A DNA stretch of 64,000 nt from an uncultured beta proteobacterium. GTDB lineage: Bacteria > Pseudomonadota > Gammaproteobacteria > Burkholderiales > Burkholderiaceae_C. The notes below the pieces were generated by a model. It was given only the letters and a program-made list of their open reading frames with translations, was not told where the DNA came from and searched no databases. Numbering within the stretch: position 1 is the stretch's first letter; each line of letters opens with the position of its first letter. Both the position numbers and the translations under genes were made by a program. The DNA is taken from positions 1-64,000 of the forward strand of contig CAIVLG010000102.1 in NCBI GenBank assembly GCA_903906695.1, in the 5' to 3' direction. Of the stretch, positions 27,722 through 37,146 are shown piece by piece.

Positions 27722-29566
27722 TCAGCTCTGTGGACGCCACTGGGCGCCGACATAAAGGGTTCGGCCCGGTGTTGCATAGTGTCCGACTTGCTGGTACTGC
27801 GCATCGAGCGTATTGTCGATGCGCATGACCAGCTGCCAATCCCGGCTCAACTGGGTATTGGCATTCAAGTTCAGCAGGACATAGCCCGGCAGCACTGTGC
27901 TGTTCGCGGCGTCATCGAAACGCGTCCCCACGGCCTGAATCTCTGCGCCCAACTGCCAGCCGCCCAGTCGCCGGTCCAGGCCCAGCGTCATGCCGCGACG
28001 CGAGCGCAGGCTGAGGTCGTGCCCCGTGCTGTCATCCTTGGGATCAAGCAGGTCGATGGATGCGCGCAGATCGTAGACGTCGAAGTGCTTGCTGCCGGTG
28101 ATCGTCAGGCCACGCAGCGTGGCCTGACCAACGTTGAAATAGCAAAAGAAACCCGCGTCGCAACCTGTCAGCGCGGCACTGGAACTGATCATATTGCTGA
28201 TCGCGTTGCGGTAAAGCACGGCCTTGAACGTAGTCGTCGCACTCGCGTAACTGAGTGCCACTTCGCTGCTGCGGTTGGTCTCGGGCGCCAGTGTGGCGCT
28301 GCCGTAGGGGCCGAATATCTGCTCCAGTGTCGGCGCCCGGAAGGCGCTGCCAAACGAGGCACTGGCGCGCCAATCGGGAGCAAACTTGTAGCCGTACGAC
28401 AGTGCCCCGGTTTGATGTGAACCAAACAACTCGTCGTTGTCGCTGCGCAAGTTGAACTGCACCGTATGCAAGCCGTAATTGGCGCCATAGCCGATGGCAA
28501 GCGCATTCTGTGTCCGCTCGCCACGGAAAGCGGGGTCGAAATAGCCCGAGGGTTGTGAATCGAATTGATCATGCTTTTGCTCGAGCACCGCACTCAAAGT
28601 GCCAAAAGCCATGTGGAAATTGTTTTCCAGAAGAATACCCTGCAATTTGGTCTGATAGTCGTAGGGCACGTCATCACGCTTGGCAACCACACTGCTCGAG
28701 AGCGTCAGCTTGCTGCTGTACAAGTCACTCCATCGAGACTCCCATTTGACGGCCGCCGTCGTCAGTTTGGCGTTGGCCTGAAAGTCGCTGCCGCCGCTCC
28801 ACGGAACGTAGTGCGAATCGAGCTCACTGTGGAGTGCAACGACTTCGACATGCTGGGTGGGTGCGATCCGAAAGCCCAGGCGAAGACTGGCTGTCTTGCT
28901 GTTGCTGGCCTCGTGTGTCGGCGTACGCTGCAGATCGGGCCGGGTGTCGTAACCGGCACTGTCTTCCAGACCCAGACCCAATGCATAGTCCCAGGCACCT
29001 TCTGCGCCACTCAAGCCGGCGCTGATCTTTTTCGTATTCAGGCTGCCAAGCGAAAAGTTCAGCGTCGGTGTCATGCTGGCACTGCCACGCCGCGTGAAGA
29101 TCTGCACCACCCCACCCATGGCATCGGAACCATAGACCGCGCTGGCCGGACCGCGCAAGACCTCGATCCGTTCAATCTGCGACAAGGGCACCAGGTCCCA
29201 GGGAGCGCCGCCGCCAAGCATCAAGCCGTCCTGCGAGTCGACCCGCACACCATCGATGTAAAGCGCCGTCATGCGCGAATCGGCACCGCGAATATAGACG
29301 CGACTGGCGTCACCGAAACTGATGGCTTGCAGGCCTGGCAATCGCGCAAGCAGCTGCGATACCGAATTGACTCCCGAGGCGTCAATCTGGGAGCGATCAA
29401 TGACGCTGACATCGGCCAGCACATCGGAGAAACCCTGTTCAACGCGATTCGCGGTCACGAAGACATCTTTCAAAATGGGCGTTGGTTGTGCGCTGGCTGG
29501 CTGGCAGACGCAGACAAGCAGCGACAACACGACGGTCGCGGTCGATAAGGAAACACAAGTTTTCAT
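27722..29566 (-). CDS. btuB: TonB-dependent vitamin B12 receptor
   Basis: Plug domain DVFVTANRVEQGFSDVLADVSVIDRSQI ... IERIEVLRGPASAVYGSDAMGGVVQIFTRRG; C-terminal barrel; cobalamin riboswitch upstream. Confidence 0.9.
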   Translation of the reverse strand: MKTCVSLSTATVVLSLLVCVCQPASAQPTPILKDVFVTANRVEQGFSDVLADVSVIDRSQIDASGVNSVSQLLARLPGLQAISFGDASRVYIRGADSRMTALYIDGVRVDSQDGLMLGGGAPWDLVPLSQIERIEVLRGPASAVYGSDAMGGVVQIFTRRGSASMTPTLNFSLGSLNTKKISAGLSGAEGAWDYALGLGLEDSAGYDTRPDLQRTPTHEASNSKTASLRLGFRIAPTQHVEVVALHSELDSHYVPWSGGSDFQANAKLTTAAVKWESRWSDLYSSKLTLSSSVVAKRDDVPYDYQTKLQGILLENNFHMAFGTLSAVLEQKHDQFDSQPSGYFDPAFRGERTQNALAIGYGANYGLHTVQFNLRSDNDELFGSHQTGALSYGYKFAPDWRASASFGSAFRAPTLEQIFGPYGSATLAPETNRSSEVALSYASATTTFKAVLYRNAISNMISSSAALTGCDAGFFCYFNVGQATLRGLTITGSKHFDVYDLRASIDLLDPKDDSTGHDLSLRSRRGMTLGLDRRLGGWQLGAEIQAVGTRFDDAANSTVLPGYVLLNLNANTQLSRDWQLVMRIDNTLDAQYQQVGHYATPGRTLYVGAQWRPQS

Positions 29567-29644
29567 GAAATAAGAAGTTCAACAAAAGCTCTCGCCGTCG
29601 TCCCCGACAGCACTTGAGCGTCACGGCTGCGCACCAGAGCGCGC

Positions 29645-29850
29645 AGTCCCCTTGTCGGCCGGTATCCGGGCTGGTGGAACAACCGCCATCGCCTTCCCAA
29701 GCGCGTGTTCAAAACGCTCAGTGGCCTTGATGGAAGCTAAATCGCTATGGATTCGTCCACTTACCGTTGCGGGGGCAGCGCAGGTTAGGTTCAGCGTTGA
29801 CGCCAACCCTCCTGCTTCCCGTTGAACTGCGGCGTGTGAACCACACCGCG
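29645..29850 (-). promoter_or_regulatory. Cobalamin riboswitch upstream of btuB
   Basis: Reverse strand contains B12-box GCTGCCCCCGCAACGGTAAGT (about 29764-29779) and CCACTGAG...GGGAAGGCG...AGCCCGGATACCGGCC (29657-29672), hallmarks of the AdoCbl riboswitch. Confidence 0.92.
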
Positions 29851-29908
29851 AGCACCAACGGGCGGATTTTACAACCGATCGTTTTCGCAAACCCTACAAT
29901 GCAGTGCT

Positions 29909-30139
29909 ATGTCGAACGAGACCCAAATCGACCAGATTGCAGAACGTGTGGAGCGACTGCTGGTGCGTTATCAGGAACTGCAGCGAATTAATAGTTTGCT
30001 CAGCGCGCAGGTCGACGCCATCACCCAGGAGCGAGATTCCCTCAAGTCCCGACTCGGTGCAGCCCGGGCCCGCGTTGACGCGCTGCTGGAACGCCTGCCT
30101 GAAGCAACAGCCAGTGGCAAGCAGCAAAGCGATGCATGA
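29909..30139 (+). CDS. Small coiled-coil protein upstream of zapA (ZapB/TIGR02449-like)
   Basis: IDQIAERVERLLVRYQELQRINSLLSAQVDAITQERDSLKSRLGAARARVDALLERL; 4-nt overlap with zapA. Confidence 0.75.
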   Translation: MSNETQIDQIAERVERLLVRYQELQRINSLLSAQVDAITQERDSLKSRLGAARARVDALLERLPEATASGKQQSDA

Positions 30140-30489
30140 AACAGCTTGAAGTACAAATCATGGGACAAAGCTACCTTCTGGCTTGTCCTGAAGGCGGCGA
30201 ATCGCGCCTGCTCGATGCCGTTGAACGTGTCGATGGCGCCATGTGCAAAATCCGCGATGGCGGCAAGATCAAGGCGCGTGACCGCATCGCCGTTTTGGCG
30301 GCGCTGAACCTTGCCTTTGACCTGGGCAACCAGAACGTTGCCCGCACGGTTGTGCAGGCCGATTCGGGTTCTCCGAAGGACAACGCCGGCGCTGAAGAAC
30401 CACCGCAATCAACCGAGCGGGAACCATCGCTGAACTCGCTGATTCAACGTCTTGACGCCGCGCTGGGTGACGACGGTCGTTTGCTCTGA
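30136..30489 (+). CDS. zapA: Cell division protein ZapA
   Basis: MKQLEVQIMGQSYLLACPEGGESRLLDAVERVDGAMCKIRDGGKIKARDRIAVLAALNLAFDL. Confidence 0.9.
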   Translation: MKQLEVQIMGQSYLLACPEGGESRLLDAVERVDGAMCKIRDGGKIKARDRIAVLAALNLAFDLGNQNVARTVVQADSGSPKDNAGAEEPPQSTEREPSLNSLIQRLDAALGDDGRLL

Positions 30490-30540
30490 AAAGTCTTCTT
30501 CTTGTCGCGCAAGCGCATCTTTCAAGCCCTACAATCTCAG

Positions 30541-30715
30541 TCGTCTGCGGTGCCTGCCGGGCTTTATATTTCCTTGAACCAATGCTCATAGAGCCCGGGC
30601 TTGGAATATCGCTGGTCAAGCGTGATCATCTCGCGTCAGATGAACCCAATGTCCAGTTGACCTCGCCCACCTGAACCCAGGTTCAGGATGCGGTCTGGTA
30701 GCTCCGCAGACACCT
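30541..30715 (+). ncRNA. ssrS: 6S RNA
   Basis: Located directly after zapA; terminal stem GTCTGCGG (5') pairs with CCGCAGAC (30704-30711); -10-like TACAAT at 30530-30535; expected ~175 nt size. Confidence 0.8.
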
Positions 30716-30724
30716 ACCTCACCC

Positions 30725-31537
30725 ATGAGCCTCGAACCCCAGCTGATCATCGAACTTGCCGCGCTTGGCTTGGCCACCGGCTTTCTGGCCGGCCTGCTCG
30801 GCATCGGAGGCGGCATGATGATGGTGCCCTTCATCACCATCATTCTTTCAGCCCGCTCAGTCGGACCGGACCTCGCCGTCAAGATGGCGATTGCAACATC
30901 GATGGCGACCATCATCTTCACCTCGATTTCCAGCGTGCGGGCGCACCACAAACGCGGTGCCGTGCGTTGGGAACTGGTCAAGGGCCTCGCGCCCGGCATC
31001 GTGCTGGGTGGCGCGGTCGCCAGCGCGGGCGTGTTTGCGATGCTCAAAGGTTCGTCGCTGGCGCTTTTTTTCGCCCTGTTCGTGAGTTTCTCGGCGACCC
31101 AGATGTTTCTGGACAAGAAACCCGCACCAACACGACAAGTGCCCGGTCCCTTGGGTCTGATGGGCGCCGGTGGCGTGATTGGTTTTCTGTCCGGCCTGGT
31201 GGGGGCTGGAGGCGGCTTCATCAGCGTGCCGTTCATGACTTGGTGCAACGTCGCCATTCATAACGCAGTGGCAACCTCTGCGGCGTTGGGCCTGCCGATT
31301 GCACTGGCCAATGTCGCGGGCTACGTCATCAGTGGTCAGACTGTGCAGGACCTGCCGCCGCATTCGTTCGGCTACATCTGGCTACCGGCACTGATTGTGA
31401 TTGCGAGTTGTAGCGTGCTCACCGCGCCGCTGGGGGCGCGCGCTGCGCACAAGCTGCCAGTGAAGCAACTCAAGCGCGTCTTTGCCAGCATTCTGTATCT
31501 GTTGGCGGCCTACATGCTCTACAAAGCTGTCGCGTAG
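30725..31537 (+). CDS. TauE/SafE family sulfite exporter-like permease
   Basis: LGLATGFLAGLLGIGGGMMMVPFITII ... GVIGFLSGLVGAGGGFISVPFMTWCNV ... repeated GGG-containing halves. Confidence 0.88.
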   Translation: MSLEPQLIIELAALGLATGFLAGLLGIGGGMMMVPFITIILSARSVGPDLAVKMAIATSMATIIFTSISSVRAHHKRGAVRWELVKGLAPGIVLGGAVASAGVFAMLKGSSLALFFALFVSFSATQMFLDKKPAPTRQVPGPLGLMGAGGVIGFLSGLVGAGGGFISVPFMTWCNVAIHNAVATSAALGLPIALANVAGYVISGQTVQDLPPHSFGYIWLPALIVIASCSVLTAPLGARAAHKLPVKQLKRVFASILYLLAAYMLYKAVA

Positions 31538-33378
31538 GGCGAGCGTGCAAGAATATCGGCAAAACAGCGTTCGAATTCAAGAATCACTTGCGTATCCTCG
31601 AAAAGACAAGCGCAGCGATCAAGGATTTGCGCACTCAGCCTGGCGCGATAGCGTGTATCGCTGGCGACCCTCAATGCAATGTTGACATAGTCTTGCGGAC
31701 TTTCAGCAACGCAATCCGTTAGTCCCATCTTCTGGTACATCGCCTGCGTGTGCCTGCCCCTTTGGAATTCACCCGGCAATGTGACCACTGGCGTGCCCAC
31801 GGCAAAGGCCTCCAGCGAAGTATTCATGCCATTGAATTGCAGCGTGTCGAGCATGACGTCCGAGCGGGCGATCAGACTCAAAAAGTCTGGACTGGCCAGG
31901 CGTGGAAGGAAGACGATTCGATCAATCACGTCGGGAATGGATTTGGACCAGCGGCGTCGCAGCAGTTCGGTCCAGTGTCCGATCTTGCCCGAGACCATGA
32001 CCAACCTGCCCGCCGGATCCTGACGCAGGATGGCGCCCATGATGTCATCCATGTCGGGGTGAACCTTGAACAGGTTTTGCGGACAGAGATAGATTCTGTC
32101 CGCCTCCGACAAGCCAAAATCAGATCGCGCTTTCGGTGCCTCAGGCAACTCTGGACGATAGTAATAGGCCAGCGTACCAAGCCCGCTCAAGAGGTACAGC
32201 CGTTCGCTGTAGTGTTGCGCGGCACCGGGCGTTTCATACAGGTCGTTCGAGATGAAATAGTCGATGCTTGGAATGCCGGTGGTGTCAGGGTGGCCAAAGG
32301 ATACGCATTGCACCGGAGCCAGTCTGGAATAGGCCAGAAAGTAACCAAAAGGTTCCATTCCAATGTCTTGGTAGAAAAGAATATCGAGCTTTTGAAGCTC
32401 AATCAGCTTGCGCGCCGCTTTGAGATCCTGCGGCACGTCAACGCTTCGGTCAGCGTGTTGCCTGATGAATCTGGAGTACTCGTCATCCACCACCGGTGCG
32501 ATGAACAACGCAGTCACCTCAAACTTCTCCCTGGAGAGTTTGGCAAACAGGCCCCGGCTGGTGCGCCCAATGCTGTGGTTGTAGAAGAACTGTGAGACCA
32601 GGCCGATTTTTATTTTTCTGTCAAAGCCGCTGGGCTGCGCGCAACGCGCTGCCACGTAATCGAGCGACGGAACAATGCGTCGATACATTTGTGCCGTCTT
32701 GATCTGCAAGATTCGATTCGACAGGCCGTGATAGGCAAGGTAGAAGTTGGTCCAGAGCGCCTCCTTCATCGGATCCTGCAAAACGGATTCTTCCAGCGCA
32801 GCATCCAGCAGCGCATCGAGATTGTGTTCCATCGCCTGCCGCTCCGACAGCATGGCATCGCGTGAGGCCACGATGGGCGAAGTCAAAGTGGCCAACTTGG
32901 CGCGAAGACCGAGGCTGGGGCGGAGTTCGAATGCTTGTCGATAGGCCTGAGCCGCGTCGTCGGTGTCGCCGAGGTATTGAAGCCCAAGTCCCAAATTTTC
33001 CCGATAGTCAGCATTGCCGGGTTCGGCTTCGGACAACACTCGCCACTGGCGAACCGAAGCTTCGAGTTCACCCGACGACTCTAAAGCTTCAGCGTATCTC
33101 TGGCGCGACTCCGAATCGCCAGGTTCAAGCTTGAGCACCCGAGCCAGGATATTGACCGCCGCTTTGACAATGCCAACTTGAAGCGCGACGGCTGACAGGC
33201 CCTTCAATGCTTCGACTCTATCGGGCTCAATCTGAAGAACTGCCTCGAACGCGAGCTTCGCGTCCTTGAGTCGGTGTTCACCAAGAAACTGCTGCGCCTC
33301 ACGCAACAAGCGACCTGCCTTGGGATTGCCTTGCAGATTCAGCAAGCCGGCTTCGACGCGACGCTTTTTCTCACCCAC
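31519..33378 (-). CDS. TPR-containing O-linked N-acetylglucosamine transferase-like (SPINDLY-type) protein
   Basis: N-terminal TPRs; C-terminal KIKIGLVSQFFYNHSIGR ... DILFYQDIGMEPFGYFLAYSRLAPVQCVSFGHPDTTGIPSIDYFISND ... DVMLDTLQFNGMNTSLEAFAVGTPVVTLPGEFQRGRHTQAMYQKMGL. Confidence 0.82.
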   Translation of the reverse strand: MGEKKRRVEAGLLNLQGNPKAGRLLREAQQFLGEHRLKDAKLAFEAVLQIEPDRVEALKGLSAVALQVGIVKAAVNILARVLKLEPGDSESRQRYAEALESSGELEASVRQWRVLSEAEPGNADYRENLGLGLQYLGDTDDAAQAYRQAFELRPSLGLRAKLATLTSPIVASRDAMLSERQAMEHNLDALLDAALEESVLQDPMKEALWTNFYLAYHGLSNRILQIKTAQMYRRIVPSLDYVAARCAQPSGFDRKIKIGLVSQFFYNHSIGRTSRGLFAKLSREKFEVTALFIAPVVDDEYSRFIRQHADRSVDVPQDLKAARKLIELQKLDILFYQDIGMEPFGYFLAYSRLAPVQCVSFGHPDTTGIPSIDYFISNDLYETPGAAQHYSERLYLLSGLGTLAYYYRPELPEAPKARSDFGLSEADRIYLCPQNLFKVHPDMDDIMGAILRQDPAGRLVMVSGKIGHWTELLRRRWSKSIPDVIDRIVFLPRLASPDFLSLIARSDVMLDTLQFNGMNTSLEAFAVGTPVVTLPGEFQRGRHTQAMYQKMGLTDCVAESPQDYVNIALRVASDTRYRARLSAQILDRCACLFEDTQVILEFERCFADILARSPYATAL

Positions 33379-33406
33379 CTCGATATTCCCCGAACTTGCT
33401 TATCAC

Positions 33407-33496
33407 TGGCGGAGCAGGCGGGATTCGAACCCGCGGAGGGTTTTACCCCTCGCACGCTTTCCAGGCGTGTGACTTAAACCGCTCATCCACCGCTCC
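33407..33496 (-). tRNA. tRNA-Ser (anticodon GGA)
   Basis: Reverse strand GGAGCGGTGGATGAGCGGTTTAAGTCACACGCCTGGAAAGCGTGCGAGGGGTAAAACCCTCCGCGGGTTCGAATCCCGCCTGCTCCGCCA; long variable arm, GGTTCGAATCC T-loop, encoded CCA. Confidence 0.95.
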
Positions 33497-33554
33497 AGCA
33501 CCGTCAATTTTAGCTGAGGCAGGAGTCGATTCACTGCTCGTCCCATCGCAGATC

Positions 33555-33582
33555 AATAAAAAAGCCACCCGGGGGTGGCTCT
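33555..33582 (-). terminator. Rho-independent terminator after the amino-acid binding protein gene
   Basis: Reverse strand AGCCACCCCCGGGTGGCTTTTTTATT. Confidence 0.85.
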
Positions 33583-33603
33583 CTGTTTCAGCATGAAATC
33601 TGA

Positions 33604-34731
33604 TCAGTTCAGGGCAACCTTCTTGCCGTCCTTGTAGGTGGACAGGGTCATCGATGGATTCTTCAACTCGCCGTTGGGCTCGAAAGCGATGTTGGCCGTC
33701 ACGCCCTTGAAATTGGTCTCAAGCAGCTTGGGCACGTAGACCTTAGGGTCGGTCGAATTGGCGCGTTTCATGGCGTCAACCAGCACAAAGGTAGCGTCAT
33801 AGGTAAACGGACTGTAGATCTGGAACTGACCTGGGTACTTGGCATCGTACCTTGCCTTCCACGCGGTGCCACCAGGCATCTTGGCGATTGACGCGCCGCC
33901 TTCAGCGCAGACAACGCCGTCCAGACTCTTGGCGCCCGAAGCGATCTTGATGATTTCAGCTGTGCAGATGCCATCACCGCCGAAGTACTTCACGCTGGAC
34001 ATGCCCAGTTGGTCCATCTGGCGCAGCATGGCACCGGCCTGTGCATCCATGCCGCCATAGAACACAGCGTCTGGCTTCTTGGCCTTGATGGCCGTCAGGA
34101 TGGCCATGAAATCGGTTGCCTTGTCGGTGGTGAACTGCTCATCCACGACCTGCATGCCTTTGGCCAGGGCGGTCTTCTTGAAGACTTCAGCCACACCTTG
34201 CCCATAGGCAGTGCGGTCATCAATCACCGCAACCGTCTTGAGTTTCATCGTGTCAGCGGCATAGACCGCCAAGCCCGCACCCAGCGAGTTGTCGTTGGCA
34301 ATGATCCGGTAGGTGGTCTTGTAGCCAGGTTTGGTAAGGTTGGGGTTCGTCGCCGCGCCCGTCACGTGCGGTATGCCGCAGTCGTTATAGATTTTCGAGG
34401 CCGGGATCGTGGTGCCTGAGTTCAGGTGACCGACCACACCGGCCACTTTGGCGTCGCACAGTTTTTGTGCCACAGCCGTGCCCTGTTTCGGGTCGGCTGC
34501 ATCGTCTTCTGCCATCAACTCGAACTTGATCTTTTTACCGCCGATCACAATGTTCTGGGCGTTGAGATCTTCGACCGCCATCATGGACCCGTTGGCGTTG
34601 TCCTTGCCATAATGGGCTTGCCCACCGGACATCGGTGCAACGTGGCCGATCTTGACGACCTGCACGTCCTGTGCCATGGCCATGGCGGCAACAACGGCGA
34701 TCGCAGCGGCGGCGGTAAGTTTCAATTTCAT
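33604..34731 (-). CDS. Branched-chain amino acid ABC transporter substrate-binding protein (LivK-like)
   Basis: MKLKLTAAAAIAVVAAMAMAQDVQVVKIGHVAPMSGGQAHYGKDNANGSMMAVEDLNAQNIVIGGKKIKFELMAEDDAADPKQGTAVAQKL. Confidence 0.93.
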   Translation of the reverse strand: MKLKLTAAAAIAVVAAMAMAQDVQVVKIGHVAPMSGGQAHYGKDNANGSMMAVEDLNAQNIVIGGKKIKFELMAEDDAADPKQGTAVAQKLCDAKVAGVVGHLNSGTTIPASKIYNDCGIPHVTGAATNPNLTKPGYKTTYRIIANDNSLGAGLAVYAADTMKLKTVAVIDDRTAYGQGVAEVFKKTALAKGMQVVDEQFTTDKATDFMAILTAIKAKKPDAVFYGGMDAQAGAMLRQMDQLGMSSVKYFGGDGICTAEIIKIASGAKSLDGVVCAEGGASIAKMPGGTAWKARYDAKYPGQFQIYSPFTYDATFVLVDAMKRANSTDPKVYVPKLLETNFKGVTANIAFEPNGELKNPSMTLSTYKDGKKVALN

Positions 34732-34853
34732 CTGCATAGACAACTCCAAAATTTAAGAAAGATGTGAATTATGTCACTCCACGCCCGCGACGATAACGCA
34801 ATTCTTGCGCCACCGACCTAGGGAAGACACCAATGCGGTCCGCACCGACCTGA

Positions 34854-35168
34854 CTATTTCGTGTCAGGCGCGCCATTTTGCCCATTCAGGGCTTGCGCCA
34901 CAGCGTGCCGTACCGAGTTTTCAATTTCTTCTCGCAGGCTCAGCTGCAGGATTTCAAATTGCTCCGCCACCAAGGTGCGCACCAGTGCATCGAGTTCTCT
35001 GTGCACCACTGACTCAATCGAGGGGCCTGATTTCTCTGGCGCCAAAGGCGCCTTCTCGACTGGTGCTGGCGGCGCAGCCATCGTCTGGCGCACCAGTTCC
35101 TCGGGTTGCACGATCTCGGTCAGTGTCGGTACAAAGCGCGGTGCGTTGGCTTGTGACGAAATCATCAT
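34854..35168 (-). CDS. Hypothetical protein downstream of holC
   Basis: ORF overlaps holC stop by 4 nt; amphipathic C-terminal LDALVRTLVAEQFEILQLSLREEIENSVRHAVAQAL. Confidence 0.65.
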   Translation of the reverse strand: MMISSQANAPRFVPTLTEIVQPEELVRQTMAAPPAPVEKAPLAPEKSGPSIESVVHRELDALVRTLVAEQFEILQLSLREEIENSVRHAVAQALNGQNGAPDTK

Positions 35169-35599
35169 TCAGACGTCTTCAGGGTGAGGTCGTGACGCGT
35201 GATGGCGTGACCCCGATCGGTGTATTGTTTCCAGCGTCCCCGGGCCAGGCGTCGCTCCTCGTCGTCCAGACCCACCAGTTCGATGACACGTTCGAAGCGC
35301 TCGAATCCGTCAGGCATCCCATTGCCGAAATTGAGCAACACCTGTTGATGCGGCACCGACTCCATCGAATTTGCCAGAATGACCGGTGATGCGGCAAGCA
35401 CCCACGCATCGCTGTCCATCTGGCAATGCGGCACAAAATCGGTAGCGGAAAAGGTCCACAAAGCAACGTCAAGTTGCTGCAAAGTTTCCGAATCGCCACT
35501 CACCACGACTTTGGCGCCGCTTGCGACAGCCTTGCGCAGCAGTCGGCAGGCGTAAGCCATCCGGTCCGGTGCGTTGAAGTGAAACGCGATCTCGGTCAC
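35165..35599 (-). CDS. holC: DNA polymerase III chi subunit
   Basis: EIAFHFNAPDRMAYACRLLRKAVASGAKVVVSGDSETLQQLDVALWTFSATDFVPHC; adjacent to pepA. Confidence 0.9.
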   Translation of the reverse strand: MTEIAFHFNAPDRMAYACRLLRKAVASGAKVVVSGDSETLQQLDVALWTFSATDFVPHCQMDSDAWVLAASPVILANSMESVPHQQVLLNFGNGMPDGFERFERVIELVGLDDEERRLARGRWKQYTDRGHAITRHDLTLKTSE

Positions 35600-35618
35600 A
35601 GCAACGATCCCGGGCGTT

Positions 35619-37058
35619 CTATTTGACCGAATTCAGCAGGTAATGCAATAGCAGCGCGACCGGTCGCCCAGTCGCGCCCTTGGCGATTCCACTCTTCCAT
35701 GCAGTTCCCGCGATGTCCAGATGAGCCCAGGGAAACTTCCCCGCAAATCGCTGTAGGAACTTGGCCGCTGTGATGGCTCCGCCTGCGCGTCCTGAAACGT
35801 TGGCAACATCGGCGAAATTGGTCTTGAGTCCCTCCGCGTAATCCTCGTCCAGGGGCATGCGCCAGCACAAATCGGATGAGGCTTCGCCGGCCGCCAACAA
35901 GGCGTCCGCCAATTCATCGTTGCTGGCGAACATTCCGCTGCGCACGCCACCCAGTGCAATCATGCAGGCACCGGTCAGCGTCGCGATGTCAATCACGGCG
36001 CGCGGCTTGAAGCGCTCCGCGTAGGTCAACGCATCACACAGCACCAGGCGCCCTTCGGCATCGGTATTGAGTATCTCGATCGTCTGGCCACTCATACTCG
36101 TCACAACATCGCCGGGCTTGACCGAGCGGCCATCGGGCAGGTTCTCGCAAGCCGGAATCAGGCCCACCACATTGATCTTCGGTTTCAATTCCGCCAGGGC
36201 CCGAAACACACCCAGCACGCTGGCCGCGCCCGACATGTCAAACTTCATTTCATCCATTTCGGGCGCCGGTTTGAGGGAAATTCCGCCGCTGTCAAAAGTG
36301 ATGCCCTTGCCGATCAGGACCGTCGGCGGCTGCGCCTTAGCGGCACCTGCGTAGCGCAACACGATGAAGCGCAATGGCTCGTTGGAGCCTTGGGCAACCG
36401 CCATGAACGAGCCCATCGCGAGCCCTGCCACCTGTTTCGGACCGAGCACCTCGCACTGAACGCCTGCAAACTTTGCCAGTGCTTTTGCTGCGCCCGCAAT
36501 CTGCGTCGGAGTCGCATGGTTGGCCGGTCGGTTGGCCCACTCCTTGGCATACTCGATGCCCGCCACCGCCGCCACCGCGCGCTGAAAGAGGGGCTTGCAA
36601 GCGTTTGCATCAGCCAAGCCGATGACAACCCGCTCAATCGTCCGGGGCTCGGGTTTCGATTTGGTCGTGGTGTAGACATAGCTGGCTTCAGCCACCGCCA
36701 GCACGGCGCAATGCAACGCTTGCTCTGATGGCGCAGTCGCAAAACACAAGGCCAACTTCTTGACCTTGCCACCCTTGATCGCCGCGACAGCCGTACTGAC
36801 TGCCTTGCGCAAGTCTCGCACCGAACCGTCGCCCATGGCGGCCAGCACCAGACGCGTGCAGGCGAGCGCATCCGGTCGGTAGACAGACAGGCACTGGCTC
36901 GCCTTGAGTTCCAGATCGCCGGCCTTCAAAGCCTGTGAAAGCAGCACCGAAACAGCATCCCTGGACGGTTTGAAAGATTCAGTCAGCAGCACGATCAGGG
37001 CGTCGCATTTCTCGCTGGCGGCTCCCGCCAGGTCAAGCGTCTTGAGTTCAAAGTCCAT
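35619..37058 (-). CDS. pepA: Leucyl aminopeptidase (M17)
   Basis: VLIGKGITFDSGGISLKPAPEMDEMKFDMSGAASVLG ... GQTIEILNTDAEGRLVLCDALTYAERF. Confidence 0.96.
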   Translation of the reverse strand: MDFELKTLDLAGAASEKCDALIVLLTESFKPSRDAVSVLLSQALKAGDLELKASQCLSVYRPDALACTRLVLAAMGDGSVRDLRKAVSTAVAAIKGGKVKKLALCFATAPSEQALHCAVLAVAEASYVYTTTKSKPEPRTIERVVIGLADANACKPLFQRAVAAVAGIEYAKEWANRPANHATPTQIAGAAKALAKFAGVQCEVLGPKQVAGLAMGSFMAVAQGSNEPLRFIVLRYAGAAKAQPPTVLIGKGITFDSGGISLKPAPEMDEMKFDMSGAASVLGVFRALAELKPKINVVGLIPACENLPDGRSVKPGDVVTSMSGQTIEILNTDAEGRLVLCDALTYAERFKPRAVIDIATLTGACMIALGGVRSGMFASNDELADALLAAGEASSDLCWRMPLDEDYAEGLKTNFADVANVSGRAGGAITAAKFLQRFAGKFPWAHLDIAGTAWKSGIAKGATGRPVALLLHYLLNSVK

Positions 37059-37146
37059 AATTCACCTTTTTTCACCTTATTAATTGCTGGAGGATCGGGC
37101 TGGCTCGCCTGGCTTTGCTGCGCCGTGCCCCGTCAAGTTTCAGGAT

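Noticed and set aside
28565-29548. 327-aa plus-strand ORF
   Set aside because: Antisense to btuB; no domain evidence
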